From NCBI GenBank assembly GCA_022424925.1, contig JAKMGM010000034.1:1-11516 (forward strand): a stretch of 11,516 nt of DNA. The letters are read 5' to 3'. The notes beneath the pieces were generated by a model. The model had not been told where the DNA came from and searched no databases. It saw only the letters and a program-made list of their open reading frames with translations. The position numbers were made by a program, and so were the translations under genes. The stretch's first letter is position 1. Every line of letters starts with the position of its first letter. The DNA is from Candidatus Poseidoniaceae archaeon. Its GTDB lineage: Archaea > Thermoplasmatota > Poseidoniia > Poseidoniales > Poseidoniaceae. Positions 1 to 8,029 of this stretch are shown one piece after another.

Positions 1-266
1 CAATTGGTACAAGCCTGCACTTCATGATGGTCGTCGTGCCGGTTGCAATCGCAACCCACCTTGTAGCATTGCCTGAGGACATGTATCGACACCTTTTCGC
101 AGAACGCTTCCTCATCATGGCCTTCGTCGTCTTAACCTTCCTTGGTTCAAGGAGTGGTGCCAAATACGGCATGCGCTACCTCAATGAAAAACAACTGATG
201 CAACTTTTTTTACTCGTCATTCTCGTATTGTTTACTCGGTATGTTTTGGACCTTCTTCCAAGCTAA
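1..266 (+). CDS. TauE/SafE-type membrane permease, C-terminal part (5' truncated)
   Basis: The reading frame is open from base 3 and begins mid-protein (IGTSLHFMMVVV); 87 residues are visible before TAA at 264-266. It shows three strongly hydrophobic stretches. After the second comes a Gly-rich turn followed by Lys, Tyr and Arg residues (GSRSGAKYG..Y), and the protein ends in a final TM helix (LFLLVILVLFTRYVLDLL). This GTS-TM-TM-G(S/A)xxGxxx-TM ending is the usual end of the TauE/SafE (DUF81) family, integral membrane proteins associated with export or uptake of sulfonates, sulfite or other small organic anions. The substrate cannot be told from this fragment. The only in-window ATGs (from base 24) are internal to a TM segment, so the true start lies outside the window. 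It converges on the PIN-TPR gene and the two coding ends overlap by 35 bp. Family assignment is fairly likely but rests on a fragment. Confidence 0.65.
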   Translation, partial: IGTSLHFMMVVVPVAIATHLVALPEDMYRHLFAERFLIMAFVVLTFLGSRSGAKYGMRYLNEKQLMQLFLLVILVLFTRYVLDLLPS

Positions 267-2160
267 TCTCGGAACGGATGACCAGTTCATCGCTGGGTGC
301 CTTGAACATCAATTGTGATGAATCTTCAACTGCAACCAAACCTCGCACACTGTGTTTTTCTTGAAGTTCCTGTGTTGGAAGGGCAAGTTTCACCCGCGTA
401 TGTCCAAGTGACAGCAGATGACCCGAGGAAACATGCCATTCTCCATCCGGTAACCAAAGGCCGATTGAACCTAATTCGGTGTGATGTACTACGACTAGAG
501 TGTCTTGATTATCATCAACCTCAGCACGAACAACCTTCAATGTTGCATCTTTTGGGATCAACTTCGTTGACGGTTGCCAATCGTTCCATGTCGTTTCAAA
601 GGGGATGGTCTGTTCATCAGCACGCTTTTCGATACCTTCGATTTTCTTGGCGAAATCCTCCGCCTCATCTTCTGTGAGATGGTTCAAACTGTCAAGAAGC
701 GTTCTCAAGCCTTGATGTTGTACAATATCTTCACGTGTCATGGCAGCATTTGCCATGAGAATGTGTTCAGCCAATACTTCCAACTGACGCTCAGAGCCAG
801 TTTCTATCGCACATTCCATTGCTTCATCCAAAACTTCGAGCGCTAGACCGGGTTGGTCTATGGCAAGTAATGCTTCGCCAAGTTTCATCAACACTGAAGC
901 CGCAGAATCCTTGTCCTGGTTAACATGATGGTTCGCTAAAGCAATGTGTTCTTTTGCTCTATCCCCTTTACCACAAAGATGTCTTGAGATTCCCGCGCAC
1001 ACGAGATAGGGCAGTTGATTTGCAGAGATGGACTGTGCCTGTTCGACTGCTGATTCAAACAGTCGCGCAGAACGTTCCCAATTACCTGAAGCCATCGCCA
1101 GAAGTCCGAGCTGATAGACAGCATGCATTTCAGCAAACGAATCGTCAATCAATGTCGCCGATTGAAGCGCTCGAGAAAGGTGAAGACGAGCCGTATCTCT
1201 CATGCCGGACATTTTTGCCATCAAGCCCAGCGCCGTTTCGCATCGATACAAGTATACTCCGAGAGCACTATGTGCGAGTTCTGCCGAAGATTCATCCAAA
1301 GGTGCAAGGTCGAGACCGATGGCTTCCAACACATCGCTCAACACGAGCAGCGTTTCGTGATATCCCTCAAGAAGTTCTTCCGAAGTTTTTGATGAAGTCA
1401 GTTGAGAAATGTGATCATCAAGTGAAAGAATAGGGCGGCATATCTCAGGAAGGTTTCCAAGTCTCTTCGTGTACTTCCCTTTGATGTTCTCACCCGCAAG
1501 TGCTCGCTGAAGAGCGACCTTGAGGTTTGTCTCGGAGGTGGGCTGAGTGGCTTTTTTCTGCACCTGTGGCCTGTCCTCAATTAACGAATCAACCATCCAA
1601 GTCAATTTCGCCTGAATGTCATACTGGTGCACTCTGCTTATTGCATAACGCATCTCAGCCGCTCGAACACGACGAGAGAGACTTTTCATGCGTCCTTTGC
1701 TTTTAGCCCCGCTCAACGACGCAAGACGTTGAACAAAAGTCGACGGTGGACAGGTATCGAAACCGAGGTTTGCTTTTTCGCCGGTCGTTGTCATCTTGAA
1801 ATCATCGGTGACAAGAGTGACATTCTCTCCACTGCGCTTCAATTTTGAGGCAAGAACCATCAGAGAGAGGTCAACGTCTTGCGGTGAGGCTTTTTCTCCG
1901 ATCAACTGAGCAAGACCACGCACTTGTTCTTCATCGATGGGAACTGTCGTCATTAAGGGGATGAATTCATCCAACACTTTGGGTTTCTTCGACCATCGCT
2001 GGAACCGTACATTTCGAATTTCATCATGAACCCCGGTCGTAACCTGAAGCGAATGCTGGCGTGCCGAGAGGATTTTTTTCATGTCCCCAATAAATGAGTC
2101 GGGAGCCATCGAACCGAGGTGAATAAAACAATTCGAGTCAATAACCCACACCTGCGACAT
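232..2160 (-). CDS. PIN domain-TPR protein (putative RNase with helical repeat scaffold)
   Basis: Roughly residues 1-150 form a PIN nuclease domain. It starts MSQVWVIDSNCF with D8, then E47 in HDEI, D95/D97 in QDVDLSLMVLA, and D119-D120 in LVTDD; this matches the acidic set that binds metal in PIN RNases. A basic linker (about 150-185) follows, then a long helical region (about 270-490) with TPR-like A/G/Y spacing such as YQLGLLAMASGNWERSARLF and LGEALLAIDQPGLALEVL. The last ~110 residues look beta-rich (VVVHHTELGSIGLWLPDGEW). An in-frame ATG 63 nt upstream at 2223 would add 21 residues and overlap the DCC gene. I prefer 2160 because PIN domains begin just before the first beta strand; neither start has an SD. 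It is the last gene of the operon, 32 nt after the DCC gene, with no small antitoxin-like gene beside it. At 642 residues it is far larger than a VapC toxin. RNA substrate and role are unknown. Confidence 0.8.
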   Translation of the reverse strand: MSQVWVIDSNCFIHLGSMAPDSFIGDMKKILSARQHSLQVTTGVHDEIRNVRFQRWSKKPKVLDEFIPLMTTVPIDEEQVRGLAQLIGEKASPQDVDLSLMVLASKLKRSGENVTLVTDDFKMTTTGEKANLGFDTCPPSTFVQRLASLSGAKSKGRMKSLSRRVRAAEMRYAISRVHQYDIQAKLTWMVDSLIEDRPQVQKKATQPTSETNLKVALQRALAGENIKGKYTKRLGNLPEICRPILSLDDHISQLTSSKTSEELLEGYHETLLVLSDVLEAIGLDLAPLDESSAELAHSALGVYLYRCETALGLMAKMSGMRDTARLHLSRALQSATLIDDSFAEMHAVYQLGLLAMASGNWERSARLFESAVEQAQSISANQLPYLVCAGISRHLCGKGDRAKEHIALANHHVNQDKDSAASVLMKLGEALLAIDQPGLALEVLDEAMECAIETGSERQLEVLAEHILMANAAMTREDIVQHQGLRTLLDSLNHLTEDEAEDFAKKIEGIEKRADEQTIPFETTWNDWQPSTKLIPKDATLKVVRAEVDDNQDTLVVVHHTELGSIGLWLPDGEWHVSSGHLLSLGHTRVKLALPTQELQEKHSVRGLVAVEDSSQLMFKAPSDELVIRSEISLEEGPKHTE

Positions 2161-2192
2161 GGTTGTTGGAAGAAGAACAAGGACATGAGGTT

Positions 2193-2615
2193 TCAGTTTG
2201 GGTTGAGTCCCGGGAAAATGCATGTCGCAGGTCGTTGAAACACGCGATGACGGTTCTTGGCAATGATTCTGTAAGCGATGTTACGAAGAGGCAATGGAAC
2301 GAGCCAAAGCAAAGGATACCACATCGAATAATACCATTTCATGTACAATAAACAACGAATTCCAGCGGAAGAACGCATGTATGGCTTTCCGTTGCGCAAA
2401 AGATAAACTGAGTCTGCTCGCCTCATTGATTCCGAAAAAGTGGAAATGAGGTCTTGACCCTCCTTACTTTCAATAGCCACAAAACGAATGGAGTGGGGGT
2501 CTTTCAACCGTGGATGGAGAAACACTGCGGTGTGCGTACAAAGACCACAATCTCCGTCCATGAGAAGGGTATCAGAGCGGTTCAAAGACTCACCTCGAGG
2601 GGATGCACGTTCCAT
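2193..2615 (-). CDS. DCC family thiol-disulfide oxidoreductase-like protein (DUF393)
   Basis: This 140-residue protein carries the family signature near its N-terminus (LLMDGDCGLCTH, Cys23 and Cys26 as a CxxC pair). It also has a central RSSAGIRCLL segment, a hydrophobic aromatic-rich stretch (about 88-112) and the typical late motif IAKNRHRVF, with another Cys at 132. Members are called DCC after the Asp-Cys-Cys signature. They are annotated as thioredoxin-like thiol-disulfide proteins, though few have been tested biochemically. The ATG at 2615 lies inside the end of the DUF2071 gene (34-nt overlap, different frame). It is preceded by GAGGT six bases upstream, which supports this start and suggests translational coupling. 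DUF393 and DUF2071 genes are often neighbours in bacteria, so the pair here is a familiar combination. The product is probably membrane-peripheral or cytosolic, since there is no signal peptide. Confidence 0.85.
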   Translation of the reverse strand: MERASPRGESLNRSDTLLMDGDCGLCTHTAVFLHPRLKDPHSIRFVAIESKEGQDLISTFSESMRRADSVYLLRNGKPYMRSSAGIRCLLYMKWYYSMWYPLLWLVPLPLRNIAYRIIAKNRHRVFQRPATCIFPGLNPN

Positions 2616-3337
2616 GTGGAAACCTCTACACCAGAACTTACGTGCACGTGCTCTGGTCGTAGCGTGTGCTGAATACCGAGATTGAACGATTCCAAAAGTG
2701 AATTAACCTCAACATCGGCTTCAGCTAGAGCATACTTCCAAGGTAAATGATGCGTATATGCTCGATGCAATGTTCCCCTGTGGAAGGTATACAGACTGTA
2801 CCGTTCGAAAAGGAAGTACTCGAGCGTGTCTCGAGATGCTTGCCGCAGTTCAGCCGTCGCATGTGCTTTACCTCGAAGCGATGCTCCGCCTTCCGTGCGA
2901 ACCGATTGCCATGAATAGGACAAGTCTTCATGAACCCTAACTTTGGCTTTCGCATGACGATAAGGAAGGCCGTACGAACGTGGAGCATGGAAGCATGTCA
3001 CTCGACTTTGCGCATCAAGTGTCAAAAACAGGACACCAGGTATTCCATCTTTCACCACATAGGTGCGAACATTGAACTCACCGAAGGTCGAAACAAATGG
3101 CAACCATGGAAGCATCCGAGGCCGTACTTTGGCCATGGTGAAAGGAATGACTCCGACATATGCCTTGCCATCAAAAAGATCCAAATCCAAACCTTCTGGG
3201 AGATGAGGGGTAATCAATTCTGGCTGTACGCACCAGTGCATGAAAGTAAGGTGAATCCAATTTTGATACAAGGTACACTTTTCCGTTGGCATATCGAAAG
3301 GAATGTGACTGCAATCTAATGCATGACGTGACGACAT
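2582..3337 (-). CDS. DUF2071 family protein (YqjF/COG3361-like)
   Basis: About 251 residues, with family hallmarks: MHWCVQPELITPHLPEGL (recognised as the opening of DUF2071), a DGKAYVGVIPF strand, FGEFNVRTYV, GIPGVLFLTLDAQS, and YGLPYRHA before a run of beta-strand-like segments. DUF2071 proteins resemble acetoacetate-decarboxylase-like barrels but have no established reaction. There is an ATG at 3343 and a second two codons later at 3337. AGGAG lies almost against the first ATG but seven bases before the second, so I choose 3337 (MSSRHALD). It sits 20 nt after the ABA4-like gene, and its 3' end overlaps the DCC gene by 34 nt, so it is clearly within the operon. There is no signal peptide or TM helix, so it is probably cytosolic. 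The family assignment is good; the function is unknown. Confidence 0.85.
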   Translation of the reverse strand: MSSRHALDCSHIPFDMPTEKCTLYQNWIHLTFMHWCVQPELITPHLPEGLDLDLFDGKAYVGVIPFTMAKVRPRMLPWLPFVSTFGEFNVRTYVVKDGIPGVLFLTLDAQSRVTCFHAPRSYGLPYRHAKAKVRVHEDLSYSWQSVRTEGGASLRGKAHATAELRQASRDTLEYFLFERYSLYTFHRGTLHRAYTHHLPWKYALAEADVEVNSLLESFNLGIQHTLRPEHVHVSSGVEVSTWNVHPLEVSL

Positions 3338-3357
3338 GTTCATTCTCCTGTATAAAA

Positions 3358-3846
3358 CTAAACCGTTTCCGAATGTGTGGAATCTGCAAGCATTTTCGAT
3401 TCAAGCGGTTCTGTATGGGTTTGTGACCATGTTGCAAAGAGACCCAACAAGAACCCCAATGGACCCATCATCATGCACAGGACGAGAATAGGTGTTGAGA
3501 CATAGATAGGTCGTTGTGCTGCAAGCATGCGAAGCCAAACATAACGCCCTATGAACAGGTCGAATGCAAGCATGTGCAGCCAAGCAAGAACAACGACTTG
3601 GTCATCAGCAAAGAGGTCAACAACAATTTCTGGCGTCGGCATTTCGGTTGCAAAGGTAAGCAAAATATCCGCAGCGTTCGGAAGGGCGAGAAGAGTATAC
3701 GGTATCAACAAAGGTACAACCGACCAGCGTATGTCGCCGACATATTGCTTGGTCAGTCGATGTTCAGGCATAAACCACATCAAAAACCAAAACGGCAGTA
3801 TGAGAACAGATGAAACCCAAAACATCCCTACAGCAAGTGCATCCAT
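3358..3846 (-). CDS. ABA4-like family membrane protein (DUF4281)
   Basis: A 162-residue polytopic membrane protein with about four hydrophobic segments (about 5-26, 42-63, 84-103, 115-139) and a short polar tail. It matches the ABA4-like family: an N-terminal FWFLMWFMPEHRLTK, SVVPLLIPYTLL, the central WLHMLAFDLFIGRYVW (the family's W-H-x3-FDLFxG signature, about 89-104) and GPLGFLLGL near the last helix. Plant ABA4 is needed for neoxanthin formation in carotenoid metabolism. Prokaryotic members have no demonstrated reaction, so a carotenoid or isoprenoid link is only a hint. Its ATG shares one base with the exporter's TAA (TAATG), indicating translational coupling. The invariant His91, Asp96 and Arg101 look intact. 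Family fairly secure, function open. Confidence 0.8.
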   Translation of the reverse strand: MDALAVGMFWVSSVLILPFWFLMWFMPEHRLTKQYVGDIRWSVVPLLIPYTLLALPNAADILLTFATEMPTPEIVVDLFADDQVVVLAWLHMLAFDLFIGRYVWLRMLAAQRPIYVSTPILVLCMMMGPLGFLLGLFATWSQTHTEPLESKMLADSTHSETV

Positions 3847-6626
3847 TATTCCGCCTCAGTGTGCTCAAGTGCAAAACGCTTTGCATCCTGTTTGAGGAAA
3901 GGTGTGTAGAACGCTGGCAGCAGAATGAGACTTGATAGCAATGCAAGCGTTATCGCAACCACGAATGCCTGACCGAAGAGTTGCAACGGGAGGAGGGCCG
4001 AGAGATTGAGCACTGAGAAGCCACCGGCTGTCGTTAGTGCAGCAGCAAACATGGCACGACCAGTAGTTGCCGATGCATTCGTGACCCACACCTCTTGGCT
4101 GTGTGTAGGGAACCGCTCAACTTCCTCTTCCAAACGGACAGAGAAATGTACCGCATAGTCGACACCAAGACCGAGTGACAATGCGCCAATCGTAACCGTT
4201 TGCGCATTGATTTGATAGCCCGTGTAGCCCATTATACCGTACACCCATCCGACAACCATCATCAGTGGAATCCACGACACAAATCCTCTCGCAAGACCTT
4301 GTTTGATGTTTTTTTGCCTCGTGGTATGAATACCAACAAGCATTCCGAGGATAACGAAAGCAACAACCGAAGTTGAAAGAACTGCTGACTCGGCCACATC
4401 CGAAGTCGTTTGTGCTACAATGAGACTACGTCCTCCGATTCGAAGCGTAGCATCACTTTCAATCGCATCTTCCGTTCCTTGAGCGGCTGCAGTCAAGCGG
4501 TCGTACAAGTCAATGGTTGCTTGCCAGTCTAATGTTTCGGCTTGGAAAGACAGAACTGTTTGCTGACCGTTTGATGCAAGTACAGCTGCAGTGAGTTGTC
4601 GTCCTGTTTCGTTTTCGAGTACATATGCGGAAAGGGCATCGTATGTTTCTGGCGAGTTCGCATCGAGTGACACCATTAAATCGTTGAGTACAGTATCTCG
4701 AATCTGTGCTTCGGAAAGCAAGTTCCACAAACCATTCGGAGTACCGCTCACATCATCGCTTTCAGTCAACATAGTATACGCAGCATCCCAAGCCAATCGA
4801 CCTTCATGTGTCACAGCATCATCGACATCAACGACCAAATACAGCGGCGAACGGCTGCTTTGAAAATCATCAGAGAGCATCAAGAAATCTGAAACAACTG
4901 GGATATCTTGGTCAAATTGATCCCGTTGGTCGAAGCCAACTTCCAGTTGCTGAAATCCGAAATACATTGGAGTCAATAACAGAACTGCAATGAAACCAAC
5001 TTTGACCGGTTGAGTCGATAAACGGCCCAAAGCAAGCGAGATTTTTCCAATCGAAATGTTGCTCGCCTTTGAAAGAGCGAGTTTTTTAGGCGGGAACATG
5101 AGCATGAGTGCTGGCAATGCAGTGATACTCAACAAGTAGACTGCGAACAGTCCAATGGCGATTACTGTACCGAAAACCTGCAGGAATGAAAGAGCTGAGA
5201 ATCGGAACGAAAGGAAACCGACCATGTCAGTGAAGATAGCAATCACCAACGCAATGGATGTTAACACTGTGCCTCGTTGAACCGCAACCATTCGCGCCTC
5301 ATATGAAAAGTCAGCGAGTGTTTGACGTTCTATAGAATCTTCAGCGTCAATGTTTTGCATTTCTTCTCGAATCCGTAATACGACGTGTAAACCGTAATCC
5401 ACACCGATGGCCAGGAGCAGCACTGGAATCGAATTCATCGCAGCGTTGAACACCATATTGACACCCATGAATTGCAACCAGCCTGCAATTCCGTACGTTG
5501 CGGCAATCGAAATAATGGTGAGGAAAGTGACATATGCCGTATCTCGAACACTCCTAAAATTCAACCATAAAATTCCTGCTAGAAGGAGCATAGCGGCACT
5601 GGTGAGGATACCAATTTCCTTGCCCAGGCTGCCGTTCGCACCCAATGCGAACTGAGCAAAAGAAAAGGTTCGTAAATCTTCGTTACCCGTAGTCACTGCC
5701 ATATCGTCCAACATCGATTGCGACCAGTCCCCGATGTCCGATTGGACATCATCGAGTATCGAGTGTCCATAATCAGCAGGCTCAGTACTAATGACGAGAG
5801 TGGTCAAGACAGGGCCGCTCATGTTCCAAGGATCTTCTCTCTGGCCAACCGGGATGCAACTGAGCATTGCCTCACGATAATCAATGTCTTGAAGCACTGA
5901 CAGCGGAATCAAATGACCGGTCAACGGACCGGTCACGGCCATAATTTGACCGATTTCTGCGGGGTCTCTGTTCGCTGTGAGGCCATTCAGCTGACCGATG
6001 AGCGCTCCGATTTCCGACGAAAGATTGGAGCCTTCGTCGATTCGTGAAAGCCAATCAGAAGGGTTTTGTGGCGACCAAGCACGGAGCTGTTCGGGTGTTA
6101 ACTCTGAGACTTCTGGCAGCGATTGTGAGGCCGTTGTAAGGTTCTCAAGAGCGGATGGTAGTTGCGAGCTGTTGGCCATTTGGATGTCGAGAAGTGCAGA
6201 TTGGAATGCTGGAATCCATGTGCCCGATTCGACATCCTGCCACATTTGCCACTGGAGCGCATATCCTGCCATGCCACTGTTTGCCTGCGTACCGAACAGT
6301 GGATAGTGAAGTGGTTTGAAGTCTTCATTCTCAAGCATCATGGCTTCTATTTCAGCCAGTTCAGACCATGTCGAGTTCAGTAGTAAGTCACCCTCCTCAA
6401 CATCTCGAATGGTACGAACAAAATCGACTGATGCTTGGTATTCGGATTCCAACTGATTCAGTAAATCCACATTTTCATCATCCGGAAAAAAGCCGTCTTC
6501 ACTGTTATCGAATTGCAGATGCATAGCACCAGAAGAAAGCAGCAACACGATTACGATGACAATTCCAAAGGCGCGTTTTGGAGATTGGACACTTGCTTTA
6601 CTCATCCAAGTAAACGGGTTCTGCAT
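3846..6626 (-). CDS. RND/MMPL family exporter
   Basis: A 926-residue transporter with the duplicated RND/MMPL plan: TM1 (about 18-35), a large extracytoplasmic loop (36-335), five TMs (about 336-510), TM7 (about 541-558), a second loop (560-745), and five TMs (about 746-912). TM4 has AIGVDYG (Asp410-Tyr411) and TM10 has GLGVDYA (Asp823-Tyr824). These paired Asp-Tyr dipeptides are the proton-relay residues known from mycobacterial MmpL3, so proton-driven export is likely. Size and smaller loops fit the COG1033 'predicted exporter of the RND superfamily' rather than AcrB-type pumps; no outer-membrane partner is present. Substrates of relatives include lipids, hopanoids and other hydrophobic molecules; here the substrate is unknown. 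A TATA box centred 27 nt upstream of the ATG suggests a leaderless mRNA. It is the first gene of a five-gene operon and overlaps the next by one base. Confidence 0.92.
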   Translation of the reverse strand: MQNPFTWMSKASVQSPKRAFGIVIVIVLLLSSGAMHLQFDNSEDGFFPDDENVDLLNQLESEYQASVDFVRTIRDVEEGDLLLNSTWSELAEIEAMMLENEDFKPLHYPLFGTQANSGMAGYALQWQMWQDVESGTWIPAFQSALLDIQMANSSQLPSALENLTTASQSLPEVSELTPEQLRAWSPQNPSDWLSRIDEGSNLSSEIGALIGQLNGLTANRDPAEIGQIMAVTGPLTGHLIPLSVLQDIDYREAMLSCIPVGQREDPWNMSGPVLTTLVISTEPADYGHSILDDVQSDIGDWSQSMLDDMAVTTGNEDLRTFSFAQFALGANGSLGKEIGILTSAAMLLLAGILWLNFRSVRDTAYVTFLTIISIAATYGIAGWLQFMGVNMVFNAAMNSIPVLLLAIGVDYGLHVVLRIREEMQNIDAEDSIERQTLADFSYEARMVAVQRGTVLTSIALVIAIFTDMVGFLSFRFSALSFLQVFGTVIAIGLFAVYLLSITALPALMLMFPPKKLALSKASNISIGKISLALGRLSTQPVKVGFIAVLLLTPMYFGFQQLEVGFDQRDQFDQDIPVVSDFLMLSDDFQSSRSPLYLVVDVDDAVTHEGRLAWDAAYTMLTESDDVSGTPNGLWNLLSEAQIRDTVLNDLMVSLDANSPETYDALSAYVLENETGRQLTAAVLASNGQQTVLSFQAETLDWQATIDLYDRLTAAAQGTEDAIESDATLRIGGRSLIVAQTTSDVAESAVLSTSVVAFVILGMLVGIHTTRQKNIKQGLARGFVSWIPLMMVVGWVYGIMGYTGYQINAQTVTIGALSLGLGVDYAVHFSVRLEEEVERFPTHSQEVWVTNASATTGRAMFAAALTTAGGFSVLNLSALLPLQLFGQAFVVAITLALLSSLILLPAFYTPFLKQDAKRFALEHTEAE

Positions 6627-6644
6627 GCATTGAGGTTACAACTT

Positions 6645-6660
6645 CGGCTTATATATTCGT
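6645..6660 (-). promoter_or_regulatory. Archaeal TATA box of the exporter operon (leaderless start)
   Basis: On the minus strand the sequence reads CGAATATATAAG, a strong TATA element centred near 6653, exactly about 27 nt before the A of the exporter ATG at 6626. That spacing places transcription initiation at the start codon, and no SD precedes the ATG. This is the clearest promoter in the window and probably drives the exporter, ABA4-like, DUF2071, DCC and PIN-TPR genes. The purine-rich bases just upstream could act as a BRE, but that is weak. Confidence 0.65.
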
Positions 6661-6694
6661 GTTTGATTGAATAAGAAACCAGTACCGATTGTAC

Positions 6695-7915
6695 TTACAT
6701 CGATTCGATGACCATGGCGATTCCTTGGCCGCCACCAATGCACGCCGTTGCCACACCGTATCGACCACCGCATCGCTTCAGTTCGTGAGCCAGCGTGAGG
6801 ACCAACCGGGTGCCTGTTGCAGCAAGAGGGTGACCTAAACCGACTGCTCCACCGTTAACATTGACTTTCGCTACATCCAATCCCAGATCTTTGATGCATG
6901 CTACCGCCTGACCCGCAAAGGCTTCGTTTATCTCCCACCTGTCGATGTCATCCGTGGTCAGTCCTGCCTTCTCGAGTGCCTTTTGAGAGGAAGGAACCGG
7001 CCCGTAGGCCATTATTGCAGGCTCTAAGCCAACTATTCCCCAAGATACGATACGAGCAAGTGGTTGATCACCATCGGATTCGGCTTGCGATGCTGATTTG
7101 ATGACAACCGCTGCGGCACCGTCGACAACTCCCGATGCATTTCCAGCGGTAACAAAAGATTCTGGTCCGAACGCAGTCGGGAGTTTGGAAAGAGATTCTG
7201 CAGTCGTATTCTTCACCACGTGATCTTCGTCTTTGTGGGTCAGGACGGTCTCACTGCGACGGCTCTTCACTGTAACTTGGACGATTTCTTGCTCAAAAAC
7301 ATCGTTTTCGATAGAGGCTGTCGTTCGCGCATGTGAAAGCGCAGCAAATTCATCAATTTCTTCTCGAGTCACGCCTTTGCGTTTACAAATTTCATCAGAG
7401 GTCTGAGCCATGAACAAGCCACAGGTCATGTCCTGAAGATTCGTCATCATGTAATCTTCAACCTTCGGAGAACGCCCGAGTTTCCAGCCTTCGCGTCCGC
7501 CGCGCATGACGTGAGGAGCCTGACTCAAGTTTTCCATCCCACCAGATACGACGGTCGAGGCTTCTCCGAGCATGATCATTTGAGCCCCAGATACAATGGA
7601 TTGTACACCTGAGCCGCAAATCCGAGAAAGTGTGAGCATTGGAACTTCTTGAGGAATTCCGCCTTGAAGTCCAGCATGGCGTGCGCCATAAATCGATTGG
7701 GAGCAGGTCTGAAGTGCGTACCCCATCACCACGTGGTCGACGTTCGATGGGTCTGTACCGGTTTTTTCTAAAGCCGCTTTGATGGCTAAACCACCAAGGT
7801 TTTGTGCACTCAAGGATTTCAACAACCCACCTTGCTTTCCATCACCGCGCTTTCCGCCAACCCATTCACAAAAGGGTGTTCTCGCTCCACCTACAATCAC
7901 GACATCTTCTGCCAT
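6695..7915 (-). CDS. Acetyl-CoA C-acyltransferase / acetoacetyl-CoA thiolase
   Basis: Full-length thiolase of 406 residues, the usual size of bacterial-type thiolases. The N-terminus MAEDVVIVGGARTPF is the family opening. The nucleophile is Cys100 in SRICGSG. SGGMENLSQAPH follows, and the C-terminal half has NEAFAGQ (330-336), His362 in GLGHPLAATGTR and the second active-site Cys392 in CIGGGQG, so the full Cys-His-Cys set is intact. It either cleaves 3-ketoacyl-CoA with CoA (beta-oxidation) or condenses two acetyl-CoA to acetoacetyl-CoA. Sequence alone does not decide, and no beta-oxidation or mevalonate gene is beside it. The bacterial-like sequence differs from the archaeal thiolase/DUF35 type used for mevalonate, which favours a fatty-acid role (inference). 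It is flanked by 114 nt upstream and 68 nt downstream, so it is probably transcribed alone. The C-terminus has no targeting signal and the enzyme is cytosolic. Confidence 0.93.
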   Translation of the reverse strand: MAEDVVIVGGARTPFCEWVGGKRGDGKQGGLLKSLSAQNLGGLAIKAALEKTGTDPSNVDHVVMGYALQTCSQSIYGARHAGLQGGIPQEVPMLTLSRICGSGVQSIVSGAQMIMLGEASTVVSGGMENLSQAPHVMRGGREGWKLGRSPKVEDYMMTNLQDMTCGLFMAQTSDEICKRKGVTREEIDEFAALSHARTTASIENDVFEQEIVQVTVKSRRSETVLTHKDEDHVVKNTTAESLSKLPTAFGPESFVTAGNASGVVDGAAAVVIKSASQAESDGDQPLARIVSWGIVGLEPAIMAYGPVPSSQKALEKAGLTTDDIDRWEINEAFAGQAVACIKDLGLDVAKVNVNGGAVGLGHPLAATGTRLVLTLAHELKRCGGRYGVATACIGGGQGIAMVIESM

Positions 7916-7950
7916 GATTTCGCCAGCGTATTACGCATGATAAGTTGATG
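7916..7950 (-). promoter_or_regulatory. Possible leaderless promoter of the thiolase gene
   Basis: A weak TATA-like CTTATCAT lies centred about 27 nt upstream of the thiolase ATG, the same spacing as the clear box in front of the exporter. No classical SD is present. The bases just before the ATG are CGCTGGCGAA followed by three bases, a segment repeated in front of the YjbQ gene. The TATA match is poor, so this is tentative. Confidence 0.35.
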
Positions 7951-8029
7951 TGTCAAGATGAATGGAAACGAGCCCATGCATCAAAGGCGATTGTGGAGAG
8001 TATCAAACACCAAGCCCATAATCGAGAGT

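Noticed and set aside
954..1433. 159-codon plus-strand open frame inside the PIN-TPR gene
   Set aside because: It lies antisense to a gene with clear domain structure. Its translation has no recognisable family and no SD or TATA; a shadow frame.
232..2223. PIN protein as a VapC-type toxin of a toxin-antitoxin pair
   Set aside because: Far too long for VapC, carries TPR-like repeats, and no small antitoxin gene is adjacent; the upstream neighbour is a DCC protein.
6681..6695. AGTAC-N5-GTACT inverted repeat just after the thiolase stop
   Set aside because: The stem is only five AT-containing pairs with no strong T-run after it; too weak to call a terminator.
7916..8029. Possible small gene or RNA in the 114-bp gap between the GIDE and thiolase genes
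   Set aside because: Only open frames of up to about 22 codons with no SD, and no stable fold or tRNA-like pattern seen; best explained as a promoter region.
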